64,000 nt of DNA from Coriobacteriia bacterium (GTDB lineage: Bacteria > Actinomycetota > Coriobacteriia > Anaerosomatales > Anaerosomataceae): the NCBI GenBank assembly GCA_016938135.1, contig JAFGVD010000014.1:1-64000 (forward strand), in the 5' to 3' direction. The notes under the pieces are model-generated. The model was not told where the DNA came from. It made no database searches and saw only the letters and a program-made list of their open reading frames with translations. Position numbers and translations under genes: made by a program. Shown in pieces: positions 36,002-44,476 of the stretch. The stretch's first letter is position 1. Every line of letters begins with the position of its first letter.

Positions 36002-36607
36002 CTACAGACGCTGCGCCTCAAATCCGATCGTCTCCCACTCGCCCGTCAGCGCCATCTCGCCCGGAACGCCCATCCAGTCCGCGCGCGACCAGTCACCCCG
36101 GAACTCCCCCTCGTCCTCATCAATCGATCCGGTGAAGGTGTTCGGTTCCCATATCTCATGCTTGTCCGGCGGAACCATGCGCTCCATCTCGATTGTTATC
36201 GTCCCGTCGGCGATGGAGTACGTGCCCTTACCAGTCTCGTCCTCCCACACGCGGATGGTGCCGCTGTCACCCTCGCCGAGAAGCTCGAAAGTGTACACGC
36301 GTCGCGACTCATCGGTGCCGATCCCGATGATCGCGTAGTGACGCCCTTCCATGTATGGCGGCCCGGGCTCCTGCAGGTCTACGGCCTCGCGTTCCTCGGG
36401 AGTCTGCGTGAAGTCGTAGTCGATGACGCCGGTCGCATACAGCGTGCCAAGGATAACAAGTGCGGCAACGAAGATGCCTATCATCCAGATCCAGCAGCCC
36501 CATGGATCACCAACCGGGCCCGGATCGCGCTCAAGCATCGCCGCCGCTTCCGACATGTCATCCAAACGCTCGCGCATCTCACCTTTGATGCGACGCGTTG
36601 CTGACAT
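36002..36607 (-). CDS. single-helix membrane protein, function unknown
   Basis: A 201-residue protein. A charged cytosolic N-terminus is followed by one membrane helix (CWIWMIGIFVAALVILGTLYATG) and a beta-rich extracellular domain containing GKGTYSIADGTITIEMERM and GEFRGDWSRADW, like a small lipocalin/avidin-type barrel (speculative). The start at 36607 has GGGAGGGGG upstream. Confidence 0.72.
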   Translation of the reverse strand: MSATRRIKGEMRERLDDMSEAAAMLERDPGPVGDPWGCWIWMIGIFVAALVILGTLYATGVIDYDFTQTPEEREAVDLQEPGPPYMEGRHYAIIGIGTDESRRVYTFELLGEGDSGTIRVWEDETGKGTYSIADGTITIEMERMVPPDKHEIWEPNTFTGSIDEDEGEFRGDWSRADWMGVPGEMALTGEWETIGFEAQRL

Positions 36608-36643
36608 GGGACCCCCTCCCATCGACTAAGGAGATTCTATCCC

Positions 36644-37048
36644 TCAGCCGAGAAGAACAACGCCGTCAACGCGTTCATGTGCTCGAGTATCCGCTGAATA
36701 CAGAGTTCCACCGAGAAGCCCCGCCAGAGCCGGTGCAAGTGCATCGTAGAAGCTACAGCCCAGGCGACTCACCTGCTTGAACGCAGCTGCTGCAAGCGTG
36801 TCGTCAAGGCCTGCGACTGTGAGGTCCGCGCTTTGCAGGCTTTGCCACACACGCTCTCCCAGTTCAGCGCCTCCGCATCGCACGGCAACGGCGGTGACCT
36901 CATGTAAGAACAGCGACGGCACCACGATGCGAATCCTGCGATCGCGATGGTCGTCTAGTAGCGCTAGCGCTTGCTGACTCCCCGCTTCCGGCTTCAGCCA
37001 CTTCACACCGACAGAAGAATCCAGGACGACGATGGAAGGGTCACTCAT
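36644..37048 (-). CDS. PIN-domain toxin (VapC-like)
   Basis: A 134-residue ribonuclease toxin. PIN acidic residues are seen in VVLDSSVGVKW, FLHEVTAVAV, SFYDALAPALA and YSADTRAH. It overlaps the antitoxin gene by 8 bases (ATGAGTGA), the normal toxin-antitoxin layout. It is expected to cut RNA when the antitoxin is lost. Confidence 0.88.
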   Translation of the reverse strand: MSDPSIVVLDSSVGVKWLKPEAGSQQALALLDDHRDRRIRIVVPSLFLHEVTAVAVRCGGAELGERVWQSLQSADLTVAGLDDTLAAAAFKQVSRLGCSFYDALAPALAGLLGGTLYSADTRAHERVDGVVLLG

Positions 37049-37325
37049 CTTCGGCTGCCGCTTGATCGCGGATCTCACGGAGAAGGTCCGCGGCCGTGCG
37101 CTCATCCGGACCCCACTCATCTGAGATCTGCCGGAAGCCCTCTATTGCAGCATCCACCCGGGTGCGCCGCGCCGCCTCAAAGGACGCATGCTTGCGCTTC
37201 GCTACATAGCCAACTGTAGCCTCCCGAATAATCGCGCTACGAGTGAGACCGTCAAGCTCAGCGAGCTCATCGACGTCGGCCACAAGCTCCTCCGGCAGCG
37301 AGATACTGAACTTTTCGACTGGCAT
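37041..37325 (-). CDS. ribbon-helix-helix antitoxin (VapB-like)
   Basis: A 94-residue protein. The N-terminal DNA-binding segment MPVEKFSISLPEELVADVDELAELDGLTRSAIIREA is ribbon-helix-helix. The acidic C-terminal half would bind the PIN toxin. AGGAGC precedes the ATG. Two GGTCGTACC repeats upstream are probably its own operator. Confidence 0.88.
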   Translation of the reverse strand: MPVEKFSISLPEELVADVDELAELDGLTRSAIIREATVGYVAKRKHASFEAARRTRVDAAIEGFRQISDEWGPDERTAADLLREIRDQAAAEDE

Positions 37326-37337
37326 GGGTGCTCCTGC

Positions 37338-37366
37338 GGTCGTACCTGGTGGTCGTACCAATTGTA
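37338..37366 (-). promoter_or_regulatory. VapBC promoter and direct-repeat operator
   Basis: GGTCGTACC occurs at 37338-37346 and 37351-37359 (13-base period, each with GGT/ACC symmetry). A minus-strand TACAAT box (37361-37366) immediately precedes them, so a bound RHH dimer pair would block transcription. Confidence 0.55.
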
Positions 37367-37386
37367 GCATGAGGGCGAGTGCGACC

Positions 37387-37776
37387 TTAGAGGAGCGCCT
37401 GTCGGTCAATTAGCTGGGCAATGAGATCTACATCTGCAGGAGCAAGGCTGTACGACGCAAGCTCACTCCAGGGTGCCCACTCCAAGCGGTCGTGGAACAG
37501 CGCCTTGGGAGGGGACAACAGTCGAGTCTCTAGTCCGACTATGTCGAATGAGCCATGTTCGTAGTGGTAGATCGTACGCACCACTACATCCCCTACGTGA
37601 GCCGCTACACCGAGCTCTTCTGCAATCTCGCGCACGAGACACTCTCTCAGGTCTTCACCTGGTTCCGCCTTGCCCCCGGGAAGCTCCCAGCACCCTGCGA
37701 GCGGATCGAACGCTGGACGTCGCGCCAGAAGCAGACGGCCGTGGTCTACAACAACTGCCGCAGCAACAGTGCGCAC
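37387..37776 (-). CDS. Nudix hydrolase, MutT-like
   Basis: A 129-residue protein with an intact Nudix box ([23 protein letters not shown], split here over residues 34-56). The preceding [21 protein letters not shown] matches 8-oxo-dGTPase/CTP pyrophosphohydrolase-type enzymes. The GTG start has GGGGAG upstream. It may sanitise nucleotides, but the substrate is uncertain. Confidence 0.9.
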   Translation of the reverse strand: MRTVAAAVVVDHGRLLLARRPAFDPLAGCWELPGGKAEPGEDLRECLVREIAEELGVAAHVGDVVVRTIYHYEHGSFDIVGLETRLLSPPKALFHDRLEWAPWSELASYSLAPADVDLIAQLIDRQALL

Positions 37777-37831
37777 GATCTCCCCTTCTCTAGGCTCCTG
37801 GGCTATTCTGGTAGCCGGGGGTGTTCACCAG

Positions 37832-38776
37832 ATGGGAACAGAATACAGGCTCCACGATTGGCACGTCTCTGCGCTCGAGTGGTTTGAACTTAATGCGAGG
37901 CGAACATTCGACAAACGACCGTTTAATGTCGGCCTGCCGGTTAAGCTCACATCCAGCCAGATGGGCATTTGGAAACCGAAAGGGACGCCGTATGCGCTGA
38001 GCGTAGTCCAAACACGAAAGGGAGTTTATGCGGACTTAGACCCCCTTCGCGCAAACGACGGAACGTGGGTGTATTACTATCATCAGCAGGGCAAGACGCC
38101 CGATGCACTGAGAAATCCGGGCCAGTTTTGGGCCAACGCTGCCCTGTTCAGGTGCAAGGCTGACCATGTGCCGATCGGAGTCGTTATCCCCTCAGATTCA
38201 AGCGCCGGCTATGAGGTCCTTGGCCTGGCCACCATCGAGAGATATGCCAATGGACTGTTCACCCTGGTTGGCCCAGTCTCGTTGAGCGCGGGTCATGCAG
38301 CCGGGGTCTCCGATCAGAAAGCCAGCGTGACTATCTCGCTACTGGACTGGCCACCCGACGGTTTTGACCCGCACGCGGAGCATGATCATCGGCTCAAAGT
38401 GGTTTCTGAGGTATTCAGACGCCAAGGTGGCCCTCGGTTTCGGCGTGCTTTGCTCTCGGCCTACGAGGGCCGATGCGCCATGAGCCGGTATGACGCTACC
38501 GGAGCCCTAGAAGCGGCACACATCATTCCGTATCGCGGGCCACAGACCAATCATCTGACTAATGGGCTTCTACTAAGAGCGGATCTTCATGACCTGTTCG
38601 ACCTCGGCTTGATAGCCGTCGACACTGACAGCATGCGTCTGCAGTTGGCAGAGGAGCTCTCTGCGACCATGTATGAGCCTCTCCATAACGAACGTCTTTG
38701 GTTGCCCTCGGATCCAGAGCTCCGCCCCAACATCGAGGCGCTCAACATGCACCGAGCGCAATCATCGGTCGCGTGA
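37832..38776 (+). CDS. HNH endonuclease
   Basis: A 314-residue protein. The C-terminal HNH fold reads RRALLSAYEGRCAMSR, then EAAHIIPYRG, then NHLTNGLLLRADLHDLFD and LIAVD. The first 200 residues form an unrecognised domain that may recognise DNA. The layout resembles restriction-type or stand-alone HNH nucleases. Its base composition is less GC-rich than its neighbours, suggesting transfer. No methyltransferase partner is present nearby. Confidence 0.83.
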   Translation: MGTEYRLHDWHVSALEWFELNARRTFDKRPFNVGLPVKLTSSQMGIWKPKGTPYALSVVQTRKGVYADLDPLRANDGTWVYYYHQQGKTPDALRNPGQFWANAALFRCKADHVPIGVVIPSDSSAGYEVLGLATIERYANGLFTLVGPVSLSAGHAAGVSDQKASVTISLLDWPPDGFDPHAEHDHRLKVVSEVFRRQGGPRFRRALLSAYEGRCAMSRYDATGALEAAHIIPYRGPQTNHLTNGLLLRADLHDLFDLGLIAVDTDSMRLQLAEELSATMYEPLHNERLWLPSDPELRPNIEALNMHRAQSSVA

Positions 38777-38780
38777 CTGC

Positions 38781-38786
38781 TACACT
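38781..38786 (+). promoter_or_regulatory. extended -10 box 6 nt before the 38793 ATG (leaderless candidate)
   Basis: TGC-TACACT, then CTCCTC, then ATG, almost identical to the element at 39155-39172. No ribosome-binding site is present. Confidence 0.55.
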
Positions 38787-38792
38787 CTCCTC

Positions 38793-39149
38793 ATGTCTCG
38801 CAAACCTGATATGGACCCCATGCTCGCAGCGGCGATGTTCGGCTTTCAGCAGTCGAGCGACATGGCTGGCGGAGTAGCGCTCGCGCTCGTGATGACGCGA
38901 CGCAGCACTTACGTGCCCCCTACTGAGGCTGAGCTGAAGGGCGCACTCAAGGTGGCCGAGCGCTTCAAGCTCTCGGCGGACCTCGCGCCCTTCCTGCCAC
39001 CGGAGCCGCGCTGGTTCTGGTCGCGCAAGGACAAGAACGCGTATCGCTCGGCGATCATCAGTCTCAAGCAACTGGACGCGCTGCCTGGCGATGAGAGAGA
39101 AAGCGCCATCACCGATCTGAAGGCGCTTCTAGGCGCATCGGTGTCGTAG
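38793..39149 (+). CDS. hypothetical protein
   Basis: A 118-residue protein with a hydrophobic N-terminal stretch (MDPMLAAAMFGFQQSSDMAGGVALALVM) and a helical C-terminal half (SAIISLKQLDALPGDERESAITDLKALL). The family is not recognised. Its promoter suggests its own leaderless transcript. Confidence 0.65.
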   Translation: MSRKPDMDPMLAAAMFGFQQSSDMAGGVALALVMTRRSTYVPPTEAELKGALKVAERFKLSADLAPFLPPEPRWFWSRKDKNAYRSAIISLKQLDALPGDERESAITDLKALLGASVS

Positions 39150-39157
39150 TTTCTTGC

Positions 39158-39163
39158 TACACT
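39158..39163 (+). promoter_or_regulatory. extended -10 box 6 nt before the 39170 ATG (leaderless candidate)
   Basis: TGC-TACACT, then CGCCTC, then ATG. It matches the element of the preceding gene in all but one or two bases. Confidence 0.55.
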
Positions 39164-39169
39164 CGCCTC

Positions 39170-39961
39170 ATGAACGCTGAGCATCCTGAAACCCTGTTCC
39201 GCGCGCTCGACTTCGCCTCACTGCGTGAGCGCGAGGGTCTCGTCATCGGCGAGATAGCCGGTCGTGACAGCGTCGCCGCGCTCGTCGAGGCCGTGCGAGG
39301 TCATGCCGTCACCACCATCCTCCCAACTGTCGCGTTCGCGGGCACGGAATTCGGTGATGCCGAGGCACCCCTACGCGCTGTTGAGTACCTGCGGGAACGT
39401 GTGGGCAAGCGAGCCGAAGTACTCAAGCCGGTGGAGCTCAGCAGTCCACGGCTCTGGGCGGCGCTCAACAGCAGGTTCGCGGCGGAGATCACGCGCCGTT
39501 TCGGCATCTACTCGGCCTGCCTCGCATGTCACCTCTACATGCACCTTCTGCGCGTGCCTCTCTCATGGGCCCTCGGCAACGCGCCTATCGTCGCCGGTGA
39601 ACGTGACACGCATGCGGGCGCGATCAAGCTCTCGCAAACCGTCTTGAGCATCAACGCGTCACGCGAGATACTGCTGCACGCTGGGATTGAGCTGATGCAG
39701 CCGATACGTCACCTCAAAAACAACTCGGCCATTGAGAGTCTCGTGGGAACGGACTGGCCGCAAGACGACAAACAGCTGGAATGTCTGCTCTCCGGCAACT
39801 ATAGGTCCGCTGATGGCAGCGTGACCTACGACGAAGTCGCCTACGCTCGCTACGTGCACGAGTTCCTTGTACCGGTCGGTCGCGCGATTGTAGCCGCCTG
39901 GCGGACAGAACCCGACCCCCGCTACCAGGCTATAGTGAGAGCTATGCTGGAAATCAACTGA
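39170..39961 (+). CDS. PP-loop-like ATPase family protein, function unknown
   Basis: A 263-residue protein. EIAGRDSVAALVEAV near residue 30 resembles the pyrophosphate-binding PP-loop (SGGxDS) of ATP pyrophosphatases, followed by TTILPTVAFAGTEFGD as the next strand. A Cys pair (IYSACLACHLYMH, near residue 123) and AGERDTHAGAIKLSQ follow, the region where PP-loop enzymes that modify tRNA or make deazapurines bind metal or substrate. The exact family is not recognised. It probably adenylates a small molecule or RNA (inference). Confidence 0.7.
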   Translation: MNAEHPETLFRALDFASLREREGLVIGEIAGRDSVAALVEAVRGHAVTTILPTVAFAGTEFGDAEAPLRAVEYLRERVGKRAEVLKPVELSSPRLWAALNSRFAAEITRRFGIYSACLACHLYMHLLRVPLSWALGNAPIVAGERDTHAGAIKLSQTVLSINASREILLHAGIELMQPIRHLKNNSAIESLVGTDWPQDDKQLECLLSGNYRSADGSVTYDEVAYARYVHEFLVPVGRAIVAAWRTEPDPRYQAIVRAMLEIN

Positions 39962-40012
39962 TTCACCCGCAGCGCAGTGAAGATACTGCCCGAGTCAACC
40001 GAGAGGCAAAGT

Positions 40013-41572
40013 ATGATTGGCAAAGGCTCGTTTGGCGAAGAGCTGCTCGCGTACCTCCAGCTGCTGCCGATCACCACCATAATCGTTCGTATGGTGGACA
40101 CAAAGATAGTCTGGGGAAGCCCGCAAGGACTCTCCCTCATCGGAGCGAGCGATCCATCGGAGGTCATCGGTAAGCGGGTACTCGACCTAATACCACCGGA
40201 GCAGCATGGTGTGGCTCTTCGTAACGCTGCGCTGCTCGTCGCAGGTGCATCAAGCATTCCGTCGTACGTATACACGCTGAATCGCCTTGACGGAACGACC
40301 ACGCCCGTCCATATCGAGTCAGTGCTGATCACGTTCAAAGGCGCGCTCTCGATGCTCACCATAGTCGTTGACGTCTCCGAGCGTGAGAGCGCTCTGATTG
40401 AGCTGACACAAAGCGAAGCGCGCTACCGCTCGCTGGTCGAGTCCTCCCCCGACGCGATACTCGTGTCTGTGGGCGATGAGATCGTATATGCCAACCCTTC
40501 GGCGATCAGCCAGGGAAAGACGTACGGCATCGAAACGCTTCTGGGGCATTCAGTCTTCGACTTCCTGCCTCCCGACCGCACGGACCACGCAGACAGGCTC
40601 CGACAGCTCTACACTGAAGGCGGGACCCTCTCGTGGATAGAAACCGACATCCACTACGCGCAAGGTCATTCGTTTCCCGTGGAGATCCACACGACTCTCA
40701 TCTCGTGGCACGGAGAGCCCGCCACTCAAACGGTGGTCCGCGATGTGAGTCAGTGCAAAGCCGCCGCGGCCAAACTTGAGGAGTACAAGGGCCACCTCGA
40801 GCAGCTTGTGGACGAACGGACCCGAGAACTCGAGAGAGCAATGGCCGACCTCGAATCGGTGAACTTCGATCTCGTGAAGGCCAACGCGGCGAAGAGCTCC
40901 TTCATGGCCGCGATGAGCCATGAACTGCGTACGCCGCTCAACTCGATCATTGGATTCTCGGCGATTCTGGAACAGGGGCTCGCGGGCGAATTGAACGAGG
41001 AGCAGGCCAAGCAGATCGAGATCATCAACGGCGCTGGCCGGCAACTGCTTGGCCTCGTGGGAAACGTCTTGGACCTGGAGCGGATCGAGAGCGGGCGCAC
41101 CGAGGTCACCTTCAGGCAGCTCGCTCCCCGCGATACGGCGACCAAGCTCGTGGAGATGGTCCGTCCCCTGGCCGAGACCAAGGGACTGCACGTCACGTGC
41201 GTGTCTGAAGCTGACTTCCCGGAGCGCATCCGCACGGATCAGCTCAAACTCGAGCAGATACTCATGAACCTGCTCGTAAACGGCATCAAGTACACCGACG
41301 CGGGCTCGGTCACGCTCAAGATGTCTTCCGACAGTGAGGCTCTGCGCTTCGCGGTCGCGGATACTGGACCGGGCGTGGAGCTCGAGCAGCGCGAGCTCGT
41401 ATTCGAGGAGTTCTACCAGTTCTCAGCGCACGACAACGTGGCAAAACCTTCGGGTGCGGGACTTGGACTTGCAATCGCTCGACGCCTCGCAGGACTACTG
41501 GGTGGCAGGCTCTGGCTCGAGAGCGAGATGGGTGTAGGCAGCACGTTCACGCTCGAACTGCCTCTCGGCTAG
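40013..41572 (+). CDS. PAS-PAS sensor histidine kinase
   Basis: A 519-residue cytosolic kinase. The start at ATG 40013 is chosen for GAGAGG upstream; a GTG at 39977 is possible. Two PAS domains (about 15-130 and 135-255) are followed by a coiled coil (VDERTRELERAMADLESVNF) and HisKA with AMSHELRTPLNSIIGFS. The HATPase has LMNLLVNGIKYT, DTGPGVELEQ and GAGLGLAIARRLAGLLGG. There is no cognate regulator alongside. It ends with a 4-base overlap with the convergent methyltransferase. Confidence 0.9.
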   Translation: MIGKGSFGEELLAYLQLLPITTIIVRMVDTKIVWGSPQGLSLIGASDPSEVIGKRVLDLIPPEQHGVALRNAALLVAGASSIPSYVYTLNRLDGTTTPVHIESVLITFKGALSMLTIVVDVSERESALIELTQSEARYRSLVESSPDAILVSVGDEIVYANPSAISQGKTYGIETLLGHSVFDFLPPDRTDHADRLRQLYTEGGTLSWIETDIHYAQGHSFPVEIHTTLISWHGEPATQTVVRDVSQCKAAAAKLEEYKGHLEQLVDERTRELERAMADLESVNFDLVKANAAKSSFMAAMSHELRTPLNSIIGFSAILEQGLAGELNEEQAKQIEIINGAGRQLLGLVGNVLDLERIESGRTEVTFRQLAPRDTATKLVEMVRPLAETKGLHVTCVSEADFPERIRTDQLKLEQILMNLLVNGIKYTDAGSVTLKMSSDSEALRFAVADTGPGVELEQRELVFEEFYQFSAHDNVAKPSGAGLGLAIARRLAGLLGGRLWLESEMGVGSTFTLELPLG

Positions 41573-42282
41573 GAGGGCTTGCGCGCCAACATCACCACGT
41601 GCCGGTTGCGGAACGACACGAAATTCCCATCGTCGTATTCCGCTGCAGACCACTCGCGCATCGCATCCGGACACTCGGCCATGAGCTCCGACAGTTCTTC
41701 GACCACATCGGCCGAGCATCCCTGGGCAGAGACCCACTGGGCGAAGTCTCGCCGCTTGTCCACAAGGGCGGTGAAGCCCACCTCAAGACCCGCACGCTGA
41801 GCGAGCGTTGACCAACCCTCAACGCTGAAAGCCTGATTATGACCCGGGTCACGCAAACGCTGAAAGGCGTCCACCATGACCGCCGAAGTCCGCTGCGGGG
41901 GAAGCGCGTGATCTTGGAAGCCCAGACGGCCTCCGGGGACAAGCACGCGCGCGACTTCCGAGAAGAACAGCTGCGCGTCCTCAAAGTGGTGCGCTGCGAT
42001 CCGGCACGTCACTATGTTGAAACTCGCATCAGGGAACGGCAGACTCATGGCATCGGCAAGCTCGTAGACCGCGGCCATACCTTCGCTCTCCAGATGAAGT
42101 CTGGCCTCTTCCAGCATCGGCGGTGTCAGGTCCGTCACCGTGACGCATGCGCCCGCACGAGCAAGCGCAAGTGCCATGTGGCCGCTGCCGGTAGCCACAT
42201 CAAGCGCGCGCTCTCCGGGACGCGGAGAGACGTGTTTGATAAGAAGATCCAAACCCGGACCGGTACGTACGTCGTCCCGCAT
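41569..42282 (-). CDS. SAM-dependent class I methyltransferase
   Basis: A 237-residue methyltransferase of the UbiE/Methyltransf_11 type. SAM motif I is ALDVATGSGHMALALA, followed by VTDLTPPMLEEA, then DAMSLPFPDASFNIVTCRIAAHHF and EVARVLVPGGRLGFQD. The start at 42282 has GGGAGGAG 5 bases upstream. The substrate is unknown. Confidence 0.87.
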   Translation of the reverse strand: MRDDVRTGPGLDLLIKHVSPRPGERALDVATGSGHMALALARAGACVTVTDLTPPMLEEARLHLESEGMAAVYELADAMSLPFPDASFNIVTCRIAAHHFEDAQLFFSEVARVLVPGGRLGFQDHALPPQRTSAVMVDAFQRLRDPGHNQAFSVEGWSTLAQRAGLEVGFTALVDKRRDFAQWVSAQGCSADVVEELSELMAECPDAMREWSAAEYDDGNFVSFRNRHVVMLARKPS

Positions 42283-42367
42283 AGCGCTCCTCCCGTGACT
42301 CCCTACCGTAAGCATGATACGCGAATACGCGGCGCGTGCTATCGTCATGCCGAAGGAAGGGAGAACC

Positions 42368-43660
42368 GTGGCACCGATCCTTGTCATCATGCTTGACGGA
42401 CTTGGCGACAGGCCCTGGCCATCGCTTGGCGGACTCACTCCTTTGCAGGCCGCTCACACGCCTAATCTGGACGCCTTCGCCGCGCGCTCGGCCACCGGGA
42501 TCCTTGCGTCACTCGGCCCCGGTCGTGCACCCGGCACGGAACTCGCGCACTTCGCGCTCTTCGGCTATCCGTTGAGCGAGTATCCCGGACGAGCGGTATT
42601 CGAGGCGGCTGGCCGAGGAGTACCGCTTTCTCCCCACCAGGTCGCGTTGCATGCGATCTTCGCCACCGTGAAGCCTCAGCCGGACGGTTCGCTGACCATC
42701 GTGGAGCGCTACCCCGGCGTACCCGCCGAGCAGATCGCCGGCCTTGCGGCACGCGTGGCGGATTTCTCGCACGCCGATCTTCGGATCGAGCTTCACCACA
42801 CAGTCGGCGAGCAAGCCATCATCACCATCGACGGCGGAGCCAGCACCGATATCACCGACACTGATCCGCACAACAACGGCTGGCCGGTAGGCAGCGTGCA
42901 GCCGCTTGACGACGCGCGCGACCCTGCCGCAGCTCAGCGGACCGCGGAAGCGCTCACCGCCTACCTGCGCTTCGCATACGACGCCCTTGGCACCCCGGGC
43001 GCACCGCCTGATGCCGAGCGACCCTTCCTGCTGCTCAAGTGGACCGGGCAGAAGCGCGTGCTCGCTCCCTTCTCGGCACATACCGGCATGCGCGGCACGA
43101 TCGTCTCCTCGGCAGGCATCTTCGAGGGTATCAGCCGCGAACTGGGCATGGAGCACCGTCGGGTGCCCTCGCTCCCCGATCTTGCTGCCGATACCCGCGC
43201 GCGCATGGCCGAGGCCTCCGCAGCCTTTGCAGACGGTGCGGAGTTCGTCCTTGCCCACAGCAAGCAGCCGGACGAAGCCGGGCACGACAAGGACCCGCTG
43301 CGCAAACGCGATGTCATCGCGGGGATAGACGTCGGGCTTGAAGGGCTTGCTGACCGAGCGGGCCTGCCCGCCGATACGATCATCATCGTCACGGGCGATC
43401 ACGGGACGCCGGCAGGCACAACGCTCATACACTCCGGGGATCCGGTGCCGGTGGCCATACTCGCCGATGCCGTCCAGCCCGATGATGTCACTGCGTTCGA
43501 TGAACGCACGTGCGGACACGGGTGTCTGGGTCATCTCCAGGGTGAGGACTTCATGCCGGTGCTGCTGAATGCGCGCGGCACCGTGCGCTACATGGGCGGC
43601 AAGCTCGCGCCGCATACAGGGTTGCACTGGCCCACGGACTACGAGCCGTTCAGGCCCTAG
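42368..43660 (+). CDS. apgM: archaeal-type cofactor-independent phosphoglycerate mutase
   Basis: A 430-residue metalloenzyme of the alkaline phosphatase superfamily, ApgM family. It would interconvert 3- and 2-phosphoglycerate in glycolysis. The N-terminus ILVIMLDGLGDRPWPSLGGLTPLQAAHTPNLD and the late metal-binding IIIVTGDHGTPA and HSGDPVPV are typical. The GTG start has GGGAG upstream. A phosphonate-related mutase of the same superfamily is a less likely alternative. Confidence 0.87.
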   Translation: MAPILVIMLDGLGDRPWPSLGGLTPLQAAHTPNLDAFAARSATGILASLGPGRAPGTELAHFALFGYPLSEYPGRAVFEAAGRGVPLSPHQVALHAIFATVKPQPDGSLTIVERYPGVPAEQIAGLAARVADFSHADLRIELHHTVGEQAIITIDGGASTDITDTDPHNNGWPVGSVQPLDDARDPAAAQRTAEALTAYLRFAYDALGTPGAPPDAERPFLLLKWTGQKRVLAPFSAHTGMRGTIVSSAGIFEGISRELGMEHRRVPSLPDLAADTRARMAEASAAFADGAEFVLAHSKQPDEAGHDKDPLRKRDVIAGIDVGLEGLADRAGLPADTIIIVTGDHGTPAGTTLIHSGDPVPVAILADAVQPDDVTAFDERTCGHGCLGHLQGEDFMPVLLNARGTVRYMGGKLAPHTGLHWPTDYEPFRP

Positions 43661-43666
43661 CGCCGC

Positions 43667-44383
43667 CTAGACGGGAAGCGCAACGGGCGCGGTGAGCGCC
43701 GTTCGCAAAGCCGAGAAGCTCAGGTCGGCCATCTCCAGACGAGAATATCGGCGGCCGATCTCCTCCAGGGAATGGGAGTCTGAAGAGCTCACCACAGCGA
43801 TGTCGTAGCCCCTGAAGGCCTCGGCGTGACGGGGATCGACGACCTCCACCACGTGCACGTCCTCCAGTGACAGCAGGCGATCGGCATGCGGGGAATCGAG
43901 CAGCCGGTAGCGGCCGAACTCACGGTCGATGTGACCCACCATGCCGATACCGCCAAGCGCCTCGATGGCCTTGTAGACCTCGCATGGCGGATGAGCCACC
44001 GTCACACGATGCAGCTCGCTGACGGGAGCCACCGGGGTTGAAAGCTCGAGGATCTCGGCGAGCTGAGAGAACGAGCGGGTCGCGCTCTTGGGCGGAAGCA
44101 GCGCGATGATGTGGACCTCGTCCTCGCCGTGTCGAACCTTGAGTTCGGCGCCCGAGACGATCAGAAGGCGACGGCCGGTCTGCTCGGCAATCTCATCGGC
44201 GGCCTCCTCAAGACGCTGGCAGAAGTCCACCGAGAAGTGGTCGGTGGCGCCGTAGACATCAAGACCCGCCGCGAGGGCCGCCTCAACGATCTGGTGCGGA
44301 GTGGTGGCGAGCGAACCACGATAGTCGTGGGTGAGGAGTGGTGTGTGGTTGTGCAGATCGACCGCATATGTTGGCACGGTCAT
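43667..44383 (-). CDS. PHP-domain phosphoesterase
   Basis: A 238-residue protein. Metal ligands of the PHP fold are seen in DLHNHTPL, GATDHFS, VSGAELKV, VGHIDREFG and VSSSDSHSLEEIG. This fits a histidinol-phosphatase-like or other small-molecule phosphatase. The start could be GTG 44377, which has AAGGGG at better spacing. It is convergent with apgM, 6 bases apart. Confidence 0.85.
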   Translation of the reverse strand: MTVPTYAVDLHNHTPLLTHDYRGSLATTPHQIVEAALAAGLDVYGATDHFSVDFCQRLEEAADEIAEQTGRRLLIVSGAELKVRHGEDEVHIIALLPPKSATRSFSQLAEILELSTPVAPVSELHRVTVAHPPCEVYKAIEALGGIGMVGHIDREFGRYRLLDSPHADRLLSLEDVHVVEVVDPRHAEAFRGYDIAVVSSSDSHSLEEIGRRYSRLEMADLSFSALRTALTAPVALPV

Positions 44384-44476
44384 CCCCTTGCTTCAGACGA
44401 GAGAGCTACTTATTGAATCTACACGGCAGGACGCTGACTATCAAGGTATTTGATGCGGCACATAAGGCGAAACCGA

